Assembly (NCBI GenBank): GCA_013398955.1
Contig: VWPU01010164.1
Location: 744,001-808,000 of the forward strand
Origin: Callaeas wilsoni
Taxonomy: Eukaryota; Chordata; Aves; Passeriformes; Callaeidae
DNA: 64,000 bases
Direction of reading: 5' to 3'
Shown here: positions 35,187-47,700 of the stretch, piece after piece
How positions within the stretch are numbered: position 1 is the first letter of the stretch
Layout of the letters: each line of letters begins with the position of its first letter
Position numbers and translations under genes: made by a program
The notes under the pieces: model-generated
What the model was told of the DNA's origin: nothing
Seen by the model: only the letters and a program-made list of their open reading frames with translations
Database searches by the model: none

Positions 35187-38159
35187 ATATATTCTATAAC
35201 AAAGGAAGATATGCCCTACCTAGCCTTACAGGTGCATCACTTGCCTCTTTTCTTCTTTCTGAGGAAGTTAAAATGTTCCTCTCCTTTCCTTTCAGCAGCT
35301 ACCATCCAGCCATACTGGACCAGACAGATCAAACTGGAGGTCAACTAATTTCAGGTTTTCCTACTTTTAAATACATACTTAATTCAATGATGCCCGAGTC
35401 CAGATCTGTTCCTTCTTTTACAAAGCAGACTATCAGAACTGCCAGAAGAGCATGCCTTAAGAAGCTGCAGCATGTTAGTCTGAGCGGTTTTTGGTTTGAT
35501 TTGGATTAATTTTGAGGTTTTTTGGCTTTGTTTTTAAAGCATGAGTCTTTGCATGACATAGAGGTATTGTGCTAAGCATGGACATTAATCTACCTCTGTC
35601 TTCATACCCATATTATAATACACAGGGGTGGATATGTAAGTCTATCCTGTCATTTAATTCACAATAAACCATCAAATAGGAGGAACATAAACTGGTTCAA
35701 CTATAGCAAAGGAAGTGTTGAAAACTATTAGCAGAGATTTGTTTGTTTACCAAGTGAAAAGCACAGTGTAATGATTCTGCCTTTAAATGTAATTTTTATG
35801 TCTGAAAGGATAAAAAATTAAAATTATTGGGCTTTTTTATTCTTAATATTAATTAATTTTTTGACCATTGGGTTATTGCAGTGATTTGTTGCTCTTAGAT
35901 TGCACTGTGTTCTCATGCTAGGACTGCTGAGAAAATATCTCCTGTGCACTTATAATGAATAGGCTCAAATTGCCCTGTAATGTGACACATCGTTTCCCCC
36001 TTTACCGACTGAAAGTGGGAACATTAGTACATTTAAGGTAGGCTGAGGGGAACTGCTGGCAACCCAAATGCCTTTAGATCAAACCCTTCCCCCACACTTC
36101 CCCACATCAAGTATTACTTCAGCTGAGTAAAATGAAGAACTATTCTTGCTCTTATTACATGGCTATCTAGTGGTATTGAGTTCAAGGCCCACTATGATAC
36201 CCCTGCGAGATTTACAGACAAGGAAGGAAACACATCTCCAGAAACAGTGACTGAAGGTTCATCGATTCAAGCTGGAAACGAGACATTTATTTTTAATCAA
36301 AGCTTTCAGAGAAGACAGACTCCATGTCTTATAGTCTTCCAAGAAAGCTCATGCCTTTTATTTGTAAGAGCCTACTATTTATTCAAATGCCAATTATTAG
36401 GCTAAATTCAGGAATAATAAATGGAATTTTTTGCATACAAAAATATCATATATGCTAAACTGTTTGAGCCTCTGGACTTAAAACCTCTGAATGGGAATTT
36501 CACTGTGTAGATAGTGGGTGACAGGGTGAGACTTTCGGATCTGTTTTACAGACTAGGAAAATAGACAAAGGAGGCAATGCATTATAGATTTATATTTTAG
36601 TCCAAGAAACAAATATTTTTCTTCTACATAACATTATTTCAGTTCACCTTTTAAAAATATATATACAGAGAGAGTATTTGGGGGTACAGTAGTCTCCTGC
36701 ATGCATCCTTGTACAGTTTTTTATCTCTCTGGTATTTGAACATGACATTTGATATGTAATGCATAAGAAAGGATGTTGAACCACCACATCTGTGATTTAA
36801 CCCTTGCTCTTTTTCTTCCCAGATATCTTGCTATTGGTGCTTACTGTCACATCATTACTGTCTGACTTCTCCTTCCTGTAGCGATAGAATCTCATTTATG
36901 GATTTCACCTGCTCTGTACTCGGCAGACTCCCTGTGCTCATTCCTTTTTTAGACAAATTAGTGTCAACATTCCTCCTGAAAAAGAAGCATAATATTCATG
37001 TATAATTGTTCCTGCTGTGTTGAAGATATGTGTGCAACATTTGTTGGAAGGTTCAGCTTAGGAGTTTAACAACCACATGTGTGAATTCTGGCCTAATCCC
37101 CACAGCCCCTGCCAATACAGCAAGTACAAGTCAGCATTTGCAGGCATACAGCTGTCCAGCAGATAAGATGACATCCTCTAGGTAGCTGTTGCCACTAGGG
37201 ATATTGCAAGTTGAAATCAGCATTTCCTCATAGGCCAGGAAGCTGAAGTCTTAGACTCATGCATGCATTTTTCTTTCCCTGTACTTTTTAAATTAATACA
37301 AAGACCCAAGGCAGTCCTATTGTTCCTACTACCATACTCTGCTGCTTCTCTGAATCATTTAGTATTTGGCTACCCCTACTCCTTGCAGGCATAAAACTGA
37401 TCTACATTGACCCTAATTGGCTTAGAAAGTCTGCCAGGATCACAGCATAATATCACCTACCTATTTGCTTAGACTGTGTTATTACATTAGATTGTAGCAC
37501 AGAGCAAAAACTAATCAAGCGTAAGAATTTTCTGTTCAGGTAGTGTAAAAAAGAGAGTAGCAATGCTAAACCTAATTTAAGAAAAAGTCTCGGATCCTGA
37601 CTGACCCAATTAACTGAGGACCTAATTTTGGGAGCCTGATTGCTGTAGGCACTGGCTGTTTTCAGAGGACAAAGAAAAGCCTCTATGGTGGGTTGAGACC
37701 ATCTTAATTCTGAATTATCTCCACCTCTGCGGAGGTGCCTTTCTCTCTCCTTAGCTGTTAAGTATGCTTACATTTCCAACTAAAGTACCTCTGTTAGGCA
37801 CATAAACATAGGTGAGACGAATCAGGGCTTAAGCAGAGGTGAAAAATTGAGTGGAAGAAATTATGTAAAGAACATGAACAACAGCAGTATGACTGGATTC
37901 TATTTCATGTGTAGATGATCTTGAAGTTTTTGATGATGCCTATCAGAGACAAGAATTTTCCATCGACCTCTTCACTGTGTCTTCACTAAGCTTGATGTAA
38001 CTATCCATGCAACTAACTTTCAGGTATTTCAGCAAAATTGAGTCTTCAGTTAGAGATTTTTGAACAATTTGGTTTTTCTTTTTTTGTCAGAGAATGTGAG
38101 CGAACGAGATGTTGAATGTTAATGACTCAAATAATCAGGCATTTGTAAAAACAGCAAGG
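35187..38159. other. Unassigned A+T-rich non-coding DNA
   Basis: About 3 kb without a recognisable gene or transposable element. No open frame of note lies between 35.5 and 38.1 kb. Confidence 0.6.
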
Positions 38160-38960
38160 TACTATGATGAGGTCAGATTTGCATATCCCTGTGACTGAAA
38201 GGGATGAGGAAAATTTTTGGTTGTGTGGTGACAAAACCTCTGATCGGCATAAGAACAGCCCAGGTGCAGAAGGGATGCTCTCGCACCACTGGAAGATAAC
38301 CATGATAAAGTCATATTTACATAAGCAACAAGCTGGGTTTTGAGCCAGACAAGGGAAAAGGATGATAAGAAGTACATCTTGTAAAGTGAGATACTGTTTT
38401 TAATCATGCCAATGTCCTCCCTATAAGGCTCAGGTGCAAAACCCCGCCCTGGAGGAAGTATCTGGATATTCACATGTATGCGTGAAGGTCTTTAGTCCTT
38501 CTGATGGGGCATAACTGGTTTCACTACATTGGCCTGAGAGGCAGCTGTCATGTCTCAAAAGGACTTATAAACTGCCAAAGGCCCCTCAAGTGTACCCAGA
38601 CTCACTTCTGGGGCCTTCGACCAGAAGACTGTGGATAATCCACAGTGTTACATCAGACACTGTAGAACTCCACTGCCATGGGAAGTATCTGGGTGTTCCC
38701 ATCTGAACCTGTGCATATGTAACCCTTCGAACTTTGTATTTTGTGGTCTTCCTCCGTCCCCAATGGCATTACCTCAACCAACAGACATTGAAATTGCAAC
38801 AATCAAGCCTTGTCACTTCATCCACAGATGGTAATATCTTTCCACTATGTGCTCTTATCCTTTATTTTTCCTTCTTTCTTTTCCTTATATTCTTAACATT
38901 TTATACTTTTATATTGTTATATTTCTATAGATAACAATCTAAACGGCTACATAGCTCCTT
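38160..38960. other. Possible LTR or other decayed insertion, family unknown
   Basis: This 800-bp stretch has higher G+C than its surroundings and LTR-like pieces: CCTATAAGGCTC (about 38420) and GGACTTATAAACTGCC (about 38560) could be TATA elements of a plus-strand LTR. AAAATAAACC at about 38982-38991 lies in poly(A)-signal position. I found no convincing TG/CA termini or target duplication. The 103-codon minus-strand frame at 38162-38473 has no recognisable domain. A unique non-repeat origin is equally possible. Confidence 0.28.
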
Positions 38961-41639
38961 TCAATTGCAACTAAATTGTTCTAAAATAAACCTGCCATAC
39001 ATACATAGATGATATAGCTATAAAAACACCAGTTATTCAGTGTCATTTCACTCTAATCTGCCCCAAGGAATCTATTAACAAGAACCTGACTTACACCATT
39101 TCAGGGGCAGGTCATAACAGGGAATGTGCATCCATATACATCCGTTAGAACTGAAAATGCTGGACTAAAGGTTATTTTTGTTATATGGATCAGTTCTCTG
39201 GTTACCCAAACTGAGACAAAACAGACAGAAATACGCAAAGAGTATGTACCAAGGCACAGATTGATAAAGAAGCCAACTGAAGGCTGTACTTTATTTGACA
39301 CCGCCTGTTTGGGGTCAAATAGGCATAGGAAGGCAAAACATGAGATTCAAAGAAAAGAGAGTAAAGTTTCTAGGTGACTGGAAAGACTGAAGCTATTTGA
39401 AGGGCAGATATCTGTCATGTGATATTGATTTTCTACTGGTTCTTCTACTAATCTGGATTCCATACACTGTGCTCTAATGATAGATTCATAAATGGAGTAA
39501 TTGTGCTAAGGTGGTTGATGACCCAAAGATGCAAGTGTTGCTTATGCTCCTGCCTGTGAAAACTGCCTTCACGTAATTACAGACTTATGTTACTTAAACA
39601 CTTTAATTTTGAGGTTGTTTGAACACTTTGAGGACTGGTTTCACTTAACAGAAAACGACTTTGCACCTCTAGAAGTTCAAATGGGATAAATGAAGGCATC
39701 TTAAAATGGCTGGAAATTGTTTCCTTGGAAACTATATTTTCCTGATCTATCAACTAACTAGTGAGAAGTTGGAGAAGTGACTAATTGTGAGCTATCATGC
39801 TGAGAGCTGTTTTACGAGCTAACAACATATTGGGAGGGGAAAAACCCTTATTTTTAACTCAATGCTGATTTAAGATCCAAGATACCTTTATCTCACATTA
39901 TTTCTCTCTTCTATGTTTGTCTGTGGAAGAAAACCCAGAACCATGGGGTAGACCAGAAGTAGGATGCCTTTGAAAGCCTCTGCATAGATATTCTGACAGG
40001 TTATTCTGGGAGCCTTCCCTAACTATAGGGAGAACCTCGACACTGTGTTAGGTGCAAGTGAATTCTGGGTCTCTCTGCACTGAATGGGCAGCTGCTAAGA
40101 AGCAGCCAACTCACGACATATTTTATGAGGAATGTGTCTGCATAGGTGCTGCAATGACTCAAAGCTTTGTAGTAGATTCCTCTGACCTCTCACACTGCAG
40201 TTTTCTTTTTTGACGTTTGTATTTGTTGGTAAAGGGAGGAAATGATTTTTTTTTTTTTTTGAGAGCATTTTGGCTGCCATTACCTATAGACATCATGTGC
40301 TTTCATTTCATTACAAGGAAACAAATCTTTTTCTACAGTTTGCATGTGGTTTGTCAAGTCTACTTATCTGTCAGCTAAGAGCGGATTCAAGAATCCACTC
40401 AAGAGCAGAAGAATATTATGAGACTGTGTAATCAGACACAGCCCAATGATGCTCATTTAGCAAATGAGGTAAAAAAAAGAACTCCAACAGCTACAACCAA
40501 ATCAAACTCACAAAACCCCAAAAAACCTCCAACTCACAGAATTTCAGCACTCCATGGTTTCCAGAATTGAAATACTTGACTTCAAAACTTGAAAGTTCTT
40601 TCGCTGTGTTCATATGTGTGTGGTAGGAAGGATGTTACATAAATAAAGATTATTCTATAAACACACTGAATGCAGTAAAACAAATGCAAGTTTATGCAAA
40701 ACTATCTTTAACAGAATGCTTTTGCAGTTCACACAAAACATAAAACCCTATATTTGGACACAAAGCATCTTCTGCTGCAAGTTACACTGTAATTTGGGAA
40801 GAACATAATTTTGTGATTTAGAATTGGGAAATCTATTATAGCCTTAAGTACTGAATCTCAAAAATAAATATTCAGCAGTGATATACAAGTGATTTAATGC
40901 CATTGATCATGTGGTACAAAATGCAATCAGTTGGCTTTTAATAGGCAAAAATATAATTAAAGGAAATTATATACAATCTTTCTGTTTAGTACATCTATAC
41001 ATGCACACACACAATAGACAGACGGATAAGTCTTTAACTTATAGCTATCTCTAGAAAATTATGGCACAAATAACTTCTTATTTGTCACATATTGAGAAAA
41101 CTTTGTGCTTATACAGTGATTTTAGTCCAAAACCTTTCTAAACCGCGCCAGGCAGTGCCTCTACTTTAGATCCGTTAGATGTCAAGGATTTTATAAGACA
41201 CAGAAGGGCTTGAGGTAAGAAGCAAGTAAATGAACACCCCAAAGTAATGTCAGAAGCTGTGACAGAGCCAAAGAGAAAGAAAGTAGTGAAGACATCATCA
41301 AGGCACGGGAAGCATCAAACATCTGTCTAGTCACATCTATCCACTGAACTTAAGGAAAGATCCCCAACACACAATAATCTAACTCACTCCTAAATGCCTC
41401 TAATGACAGACTCAACAAACTCCCCAGAAAGCCTTCCTTGTGCTATCAATTAATTAATTATTCACTCTATTAATTATACCAGTACCAGCTTCTGCTAGTC
41501 ATTTTGTAATTGGTTTTACATTGTTGTTAATTATATTGGTTAATTTTATTGGAAAATTCTCCAGATCTGATGGTCTCCGTCAGGCAGTGCCTGAGTTCAG
41601 CTTCTCAAACCATTTTGCACCCTCCATGTGACAATTACC
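38961..41639. other. Unassigned A+T-rich non-coding DNA
   Basis: No gene recognised. A T-run (14-15 T) lies near 40247-40260 and an A/C-rich, G-poor tract at about 40481-40540. The last 300 bp (about 41330-41560) may hold a weak, indel-rich continuation of the ancient CR1 that follows, but I cannot support it firmly. Confidence 0.5.
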
Positions 41640-42055
41640 GCTGGGCTGTGTTTCTCTGGAATTTGTGTATGACAGTGCCAAATGGGACTGTGTGAAAATG
41701 CTTACTAATATCAAGATATATCAAATCTTTAGCTTCTCCCTTGTCCACTAGGCAATTACCCTGCCACAAGAAGAACTTGGATTGATTTGATATGACTTTT
41801 CTTTTTTTTCCTTGACAAATCCATGTCAGCTATTCCCTATCACCTTGTCCGCAGGGTGCATCCAAACTAATTAACAGGCTGTTCCAGAATATTTCTGGTA
41901 TCGAGGCTAAGTTGATGCATCTAGGTCCTACCACTTACCTATTTTTTTTAAAAATAAGTACAATGTCTGTCCTTCCTCATTCCTTAGGGAATTCACCTCC
42001 TTTTCATGTGTTTTTAAATCACCAATGACTCCTAGATGTTGTCTGCTTCTTCTTC
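41640..42055 (-). mobile_element. Ancient CR1-type LINE relic with reverse-transcriptase motif A
   Basis: The minus strand of 41671-41727 translates to DLIYLDISKHFHTVPFGTV, plainly the LINE reverse-transcriptase motif A region (family form LDISKAFDTV). It has the first aspartate kept and the KAFD box changed to KHFH. Flanking plus-strand text (TCTCCCTTGTCCACTAGGCAATTACCCTG; CTTGACAAATCCATGTCAGCTATTCCCTATCACCTTGT; TTCCAGAATATTTCTGGTATCGAGG) matches, with substitutions, the reversed coding region of CR1 families known from turtles and crocodilians rather than the usual bird CR1. It is therefore likely to predate the origin of birds. The reading frame is otherwise broken. Confidence 0.82.
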
Positions 42056-42289
42056 ATATTATGTATATATATATGAATTAATATTAATTAATCTAACTTT
42101 AATATTGACTGGTTTAAATCTATGTCTATAATTAGCATTTCCAAATCTAGATTTTAGAAACAATCTGAGTTTAGATTTAAAATCCACATGTAAATTTTTG
42201 TATAACCTTAACAGACAGAACACATAGTATCTTTCATAAACGATTGAATACTCTGAACATTGTGTTTAAATGACACTCAGTTTTCTGAC
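42056..42289. other. A/T-rich spacer
   Basis: About 230 bp with short TA and ATTAATTAAT runs (42061-42100). Nothing else is recognisable. Confidence 0.55.
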
Positions 42290-42660
42290 GGTTAGGGGAA
42301 GTTGAATTTGGAGGGCTCCTCTCTTGTCTGTTTGCTCCCGCTCCTGAGTGCATGTGCGGCCAGCACAAGGCTAAGTGCATATTGTACAGATGCAGACACA
42401 CACACGATGCACAAATGCACGTGCATCCAGCCACACCAATCCACAGAGAGAGCGGTGCCTTTGCTGGAAGCCGGACGTGCACCAGCAGGAGTCCCGTCAC
42501 TGTGAACAGCACTGAGGGCTGACCCTGCAGCTCCTCCTCAAGGGGGTCAGGGTTGGAGCTTGCTTGCAAACATACAGATGCCTTCACTCACAGCTCATGG
42601 ACATATCTGCGGGTCCCTTGGGCCCTGGCTCTGTGGGCATGTCCAGGAAAAATGCCTAGA
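42290..42660. other. G+C-rich, CpG-containing segment, possible LTR piece
   Basis: A sharp rise in G+C begins at about 42296. It includes CpGs, CACACA runs near 42396-42406 and the segment CTGACCCTGCAGCTCCTCCTC, which I associate loosely with avian LTR sequence, minus strand. Open frames occur on both strands (117 codons at 42234-42587 minus, 67 codons at 42302-42505 plus) but have no recognisable domain. It directly abuts the LTR fragment that follows. Family and orientation are uncertain. Confidence 0.35.
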
Positions 42661-43246
42661 CACAGGTGCATGCCCAAAGGAGGCTGTGACCCTCTGGGAA
42701 GCCCATGTTGGAGCAGGTTTGCTGGCAGGACTTGTGAGCCCACTGGGAACAGCTGCTGGAACTGTTTGTGAAGAACTGCAGCCTCTGGGAAGGACTCACA
42801 TTGGAGAATTTCACAGAGGACTCTCTCTTGTGGGAAGGACCACAGAGGAAGAGTGTGAGGAGTCCTTCCTCTGAGGAGGAAGGAGTGGCAGAGACAGCAT
42901 GAGATGAACTGACCACAACACCCATTCCATGTCCCCCTGTGCCACTGAGGGAAAGGAGGTAGAGGAACTGGGAATGAAGTTGAGCCTGGGAAGGAGGCAG
43001 GAAGAAGTGAGGGGGAAGGTGTATTTTCCATTACCTTACTCTGATTTGAGTAGCAATAAAATAAATAAATTTCCTGAAGTCAAATCTCTTTTGCCCATGA
43101 CCATAACTGGTGAGTGACCTCTCCCTGTCCTTTATCTCTACTCATGAGCCACTTGTTGTCTTTTCTCTGTCCTGACCAGCTGAGGAGAGAAGTGACAGAG
43201 CAGCTTTTGTGGGCACCTGGTATCAAGCCAGGGTCAAACCACCACA
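42661..43246 (+). mobile_element. LTR fragment of an avian endogenous retrovirus (3' portion)
   Basis: Landmarks of the same LTR family as at 28.5 kb continue here in order: CCCAAAGGAGGCTGTGACC, GGAGCAGGTTTGCTGGCAGGACTTGTGA, TTTGTGAAGAACTGCAGCC, GGGAAGGACTCACATTGGAGAA, GAGTGTGAGGAGTCCTTCC, TCTGATTTGAGTAGCAATAAA, GGTGAGTGACCTCTCCCTGTCC, and the terminal GTGGGCACCTGGTATCAAGCC..CACCACA ending at 43246. AATAAA at 43055-43060 is the expected LTR poly(A) signal. The 5' part is missing and no target duplication partner for ACCAG (43247-43251) was found nearby. The 147-codon minus-strand frame at 42588-43031 and its neighbours are antisense to this LTR and not genes. Confidence 0.82.
43055..43060 (+). 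terminator. LTR polyadenylation signal
   Basis: AATAAA, followed by further ATAAATAAAT, lies about 190 bp before the LTR end. This matches the R-region signal position in this family. Present use is unknown. Confidence 0.55.
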
Positions 43247-44697
43247 ACCAGATGGATGTATGGGCCAAGATCTTGCTTTAATAAAACTGGCCTCTTTTAT
43301 CCTCGCCTTTCCATTATCCCACACCCACTTTGGACAGATTTTCCTATCCACTTTGATGTTTTCATTTCCCCACCTTTACTCCCTCCACTAATCCTCTCAC
43401 TGAAGGGTCCATGTTCTCTCAGTTTCCTTTGAACATTGCACATTTGTTATCTTGCCTGTGAGACCCGTGATGATCTTGTTTCCTCAGTGTTATCAGCCTC
43501 TAAGATCTCTAAGGCTATGCTCCAGTGGTCTGTTTACCGATTTGTGAGCTCTGGGATTTGGTATTGTCTCTCTTATCTCCCATTTCTTAAAGTTTCTGCA
43601 TCTAGGTATTTCATTTAGTATTTTTCTTCTGTCTGCTGGGGGAGTTTGTTTGTTTGTTTGTTTGTTTCTATTGAGTAGGTGTTAATGGATGCCCTCATAA
43701 GCCAGATGTCCCTCAATTCCAGGTATCCAGAAATCTTTTGTCCTATAACTTTATATTAATGTAATGACAGTGTTACTAATTCTTCAGGATCTCAGTTTTT
43801 GATTCCTTGCTCTGTGATGATTGCATGAATGACTTTCTTTCTACAAGGACATAATTAGTTCTAGCAATTAAGGCTTGTTATAACTTTAAATGGGATTATA
43901 TTAAATATTAAAGATCACAAATAAATAAAAAGCTATATTTAGAAGATTTGATATAAGATAACCTTTTTTATCAAATGTACCTATCTACTTAATTTTCTTT
44001 ATTTATTTACAGTTTCTTTTGTAGTTGTCAGAGCTCGTTGGTTAGCTACTGCTTTTAAGAGTTTCAAAACGTCTTGGTGAACTTGATGTGGGCTACCATT
44101 TTATTTCCTATCTGTTAATTTCACACTAAGAGTCATATTGCTTCAGGAGATACCAGATCTCCATTTTGAGTAGCTTTAACATAGAAATGCAAGATTTTTG
44201 AGCACATGAAATGAATAGAATAAATAGAGACAGCAGCATGTTGGAGCATATCTGTGAGAAATACGATTTCTCACTAGGATATGGTTCCTCAGACTAAAGG
44301 CACACTAATTATCAGCTCTTAAGTGTGTAACTTCAGCCATCACAGTCACAACTAAACAGACTTAATGCATTTCTTCAGCACCCTGTCCCCCGAGACATGT
44401 CAAAGTGAAATTCCATCATATTAGTTCTATTTTCAGCATATTTTTTTGATAATAAAGGCATTTTATGAAGAAATTTTAGGGCCACATGAAGCCCAAGTAG
44501 AAGGAAGGATGTCTACAGGAGAGTTTAGCACATCTTCACATAGACAGACTGGGTCATGCAGTTGAGATGCAGCCCAAACTGAACAGAGTTAATGAGGTGC
44601 CAGAGAAGGCTATAATCCCTTCCTAGGCATCTTCTTTAGCATCTCATTAGCCGTCTTTGACTCACAATCTCTTGAGGTATCTAGGAAAATAGATTAA
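43247..44697. other. Unassigned DNA with a (TTTG)n microsatellite
   Basis: No gene or transposable element recognised. A (TTTG) repeat of about five to six units lies at 43645-43667. Frames of 60 codons at 43209-43391 and 43436-43618 are unremarkable. Confidence 0.55.
43645..43667. repeat. (TTTG)n microsatellite
   Basis: Five perfect TTTG units plus a partial sixth. Tracts of this kind are often polymorphic. Confidence 0.95.
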
Positions 44698-44785
44698 TTT
44701 GAACTTGGCAGAGTTAAGTTAATGGTTGGACTCCATGACCTTAAGGGTCTTTTCCAACCAAAATTTTTCTGTAATTTTATTCTTC
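44698..44785 (+). mobile_element. CR1 LINE 3' tail
   Basis: GGCAGAGTTAAGTTAATGGTTGGACTCCATGACCTTAAGGGTCTTTTCCAACC, split by family comparison into the usual CR1 run GTTGGACTCGATGATCTTAAAGGTCTTTTCCAACC, is followed by a decayed octamer tail (TTTTTCTGTAATTTTATTC). Only the last 85 bp or so are recognisable. Confidence 0.85.
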
Positions 44786-47700
44786 CACTCAGTAAATCCT
44801 TTTGAAGCATAGTAACTTGCTTTTAGATGAAAAATAATTTTTCTATCAAAAACTTATAGGCAGTGAGGATTCACTACAAAGAAAGCATTAATAGATTTGT
44901 GTTTTCTGGTGTCTACAACTGCTTTGGTTCATTATATACTAAATGCATGAGAAGGCCTGAAATAAAAGTCTTACCAATATAGGAATATTGAGAAGTTCTC
45001 ATGTCATGTATAGCTATTCTTTATAAAATTATGCTAATTGTTGTTATATATCCATAGTGAGTGATTTACTCTTTCAATCCAACAGAACTCTGTGTTTAGA
45101 GTCAGTATGAAACCTCTGCAGTCCCTTATAGCTCAAAACCCCCTGGAGATTTTAGGGCAGGATACAACTTACCTAACAGTAACCATTAAGACATCAGGTA
45201 TCATACCTAAGAGATTTGTGCAGGCTTTCTCAACTGCCAAGGGAAAGAGACAAGAATGTCCTAAGGACGTCTTGTCCTGAGTATCTCAGACAGAATCTTA
45301 GCAGTTGATAAATTACTTTCTAGGGGTGTCTCCCTCCTCTCATGGGCTACAGATGGAGTTTTGTCAACTAGCCAAGACAAGTAGATTAACTTTCATAAGG
45401 TTAAATTTAAGGAAAATCAATCCAGTCCTTATGACTAGCAATCCTACATTTTTTATTTACTGGATTACTTCATTCATTGTGAAGTTTTAGGTAGCAGCAA
45501 GGTTCATTTAAAAAGAAAAAAAAACTAAGTAGTCAAGCAAATTATTTTGTTTAACCTTTTGATAGGAATGTTATCCAGTTCAGATTTTGGAGATCTAGTA
45601 ATTACTTTTCAAATCTGACAAAATATAAATCTTTAATATAAGGAACATCTTTTACTCCAGCTTATGTTGTTTTCCTAGTTGAGTGCATCATGCTATTAAT
45701 ATTAATGGTACTCCTGAGAGTGTAAATGAGAGCATAACTAATCATGATTTCATTATCAGAGACATCTAAAATAATTTTGTTCTTACTTCTTATTCTGTCA
45801 ACTTGAACACCTATTTCCTTATCCTCACTCTTTCCTACTCTTCATGCTGTCATTCTCATTTGAAAAAACTTATAATTTTTCTATCACATGATAAAAAGGA
45901 GAAACAGAGAAGGTTGATGGAAAAGAAGTTCACTACTTTCTACTAAGATTTATTTGGCTTTAGTAACTAGGACCTCATATTCTTCTCCATGACCTTCCTG
46001 ATGCCAAACTTTCTTCAATCTGCCACTCTGGTGTTACCATGTCATCAGCATTGGCAGTTATTGAAGAAGCACATGGCAGTCAAAAGTTACATTCCTCTGT
46101 CTGTGTGGGCTTGTTTAAAGTGAGAAAGACATTGTCAATATTCATTTAATTTTTCATCTCTTTCTCATCAATCATAAGTTGATTTGAACACATGAAAATG
46201 ACAGATTGAAACACTTATTTAAAAGTTTTGTTGTTTCATATCCTTACATATATTTGGTATAAGCATAATTTTCATGTTTCTATTACTTAGAAAAAAAATA
46301 TGCAGAATGAGCTTAACAAGAGTTGTATGAATTTACCTGATTAAAAAAAGCCCAACATATCACTACATTATAAATCCATCTAATTTGATAACTCACTGTG
46401 GGGTTAGGTTTGTAAATGCCTCCCAACTATCATTCTTATCCTTTTAAGAGTATGCTATCTGTTACCATTGTCATTTTTCCACACAAGTTTCCATTCTACA
46501 TCATCTGAATTTGCAAATAATGAACCAAATCATCATACACTGTAAATGAGAGCAGCTCCACTGAAGTAGAAACATCATTTATAATCTTTTATAAGCACTT
46601 AAACAGATTTTATGGACTTACAAGGCTGAAGTGTAGTCTTAGAGTTGACAAGGTGACTTTAAAAATCTGCTAGTTTTCTGTTTCAAGATGGTGCAATGCA
46701 TGATTTTGATGTCATTAAATGATGGCGAAAGGGGATATTATGTATGGACAGTGGACACATTCAGCTATTGATGGGTACTGGGACATGACTCAGAACTAAA
46801 CATTACAAATTGTTGAATATTTATTACCAAATGGTCTTTTGGAAATCCTCCTGGGGCTGTCTCACAGCAGTGGTCGCTCTCATCAAAATGAGTTATTAAT
46901 AATTCACCTAGTAGAAAACCTACACGATTGATAGCCTTGTGAAGCTTTTATTCGGGAAGAAAAACAGCCACAAATTACAGACATAGGAAGAAGTACAGGA
47001 GATCCTAATCAAGGGGAAAAAAACCTTGTACTGATTGAGTATCTTGCATAATAGCATACAATAAAGTATTGAACTAGATGGCTATTTATTACTGCAGATG
47101 CTCAGAGGATGTTTATTCCTAAAAACCAGCTCCTCACCTGACCTGAATCATGGCAAGTCTGAGGAGTTCCAGATCTAATTCATGTTTTATTCATGTCCCA
47201 GCTCATAACCTAAATTTCTGGCTATGTCACCAGCAGGGCTGGTTTCTGTTTGCTTTCTCAGAGAATACTCAGCATAGTTTGATTCCGGAAAAAGTAAAGC
47301 TGGGAACATCCTATCCCTTACTTGGTCAGCTTTTATTTAGAGACACATGGGAAAAGCGTGTTCTATGTGAGTTAGCTGTTCTGGTCCTGAAATACATGCA
47401 TCTTGTGGATGTGTGTTCCCTAATGGCCACACAGAGGTGACGTCTAAGGAAAGGAAGTGCTTTTGCCTTTTTTTTTTGTTTTCCCCTTAAGCTCAAATCA
47501 TTCCACTTTCCATGGGATCGATGCATATTCATTTGGCACAGAAGACAGTATGAGTGTGATTATAATGGTTGATGGATTCATCTGGGAGACAAAAATGACC
47601 AGGTGTTCCACTTTGTGAATACTTTAATATTCAGTATTGATTAGATTAATGAAGGGATTCCAGGTCTGTTTTCCTTCCCAAAGGCTTTAAATGTTAGGCT

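Noticed and set aside
34739..35509. 256-codon plus-strand open frame, the longest in the window
   Set aside because: It runs antisense through a CR1 LINE whose coding strand is minus; the protein has no domain and the DNA matches CR1 throughout the first two-thirds.
42234..42587. 117-codon minus-strand frame, Cys-rich
   Set aside because: Mostly inside the G+C-rich possible LTR piece; no domain and the C-terminal part runs into A+T-rich DNA.
42588..43031. 147-codon minus-strand open frame
   Set aside because: It lies antisense within a recognised avian LTR fragment; its Pro/Ser/Cys-rich composition follows from the G+C-rich LTR.
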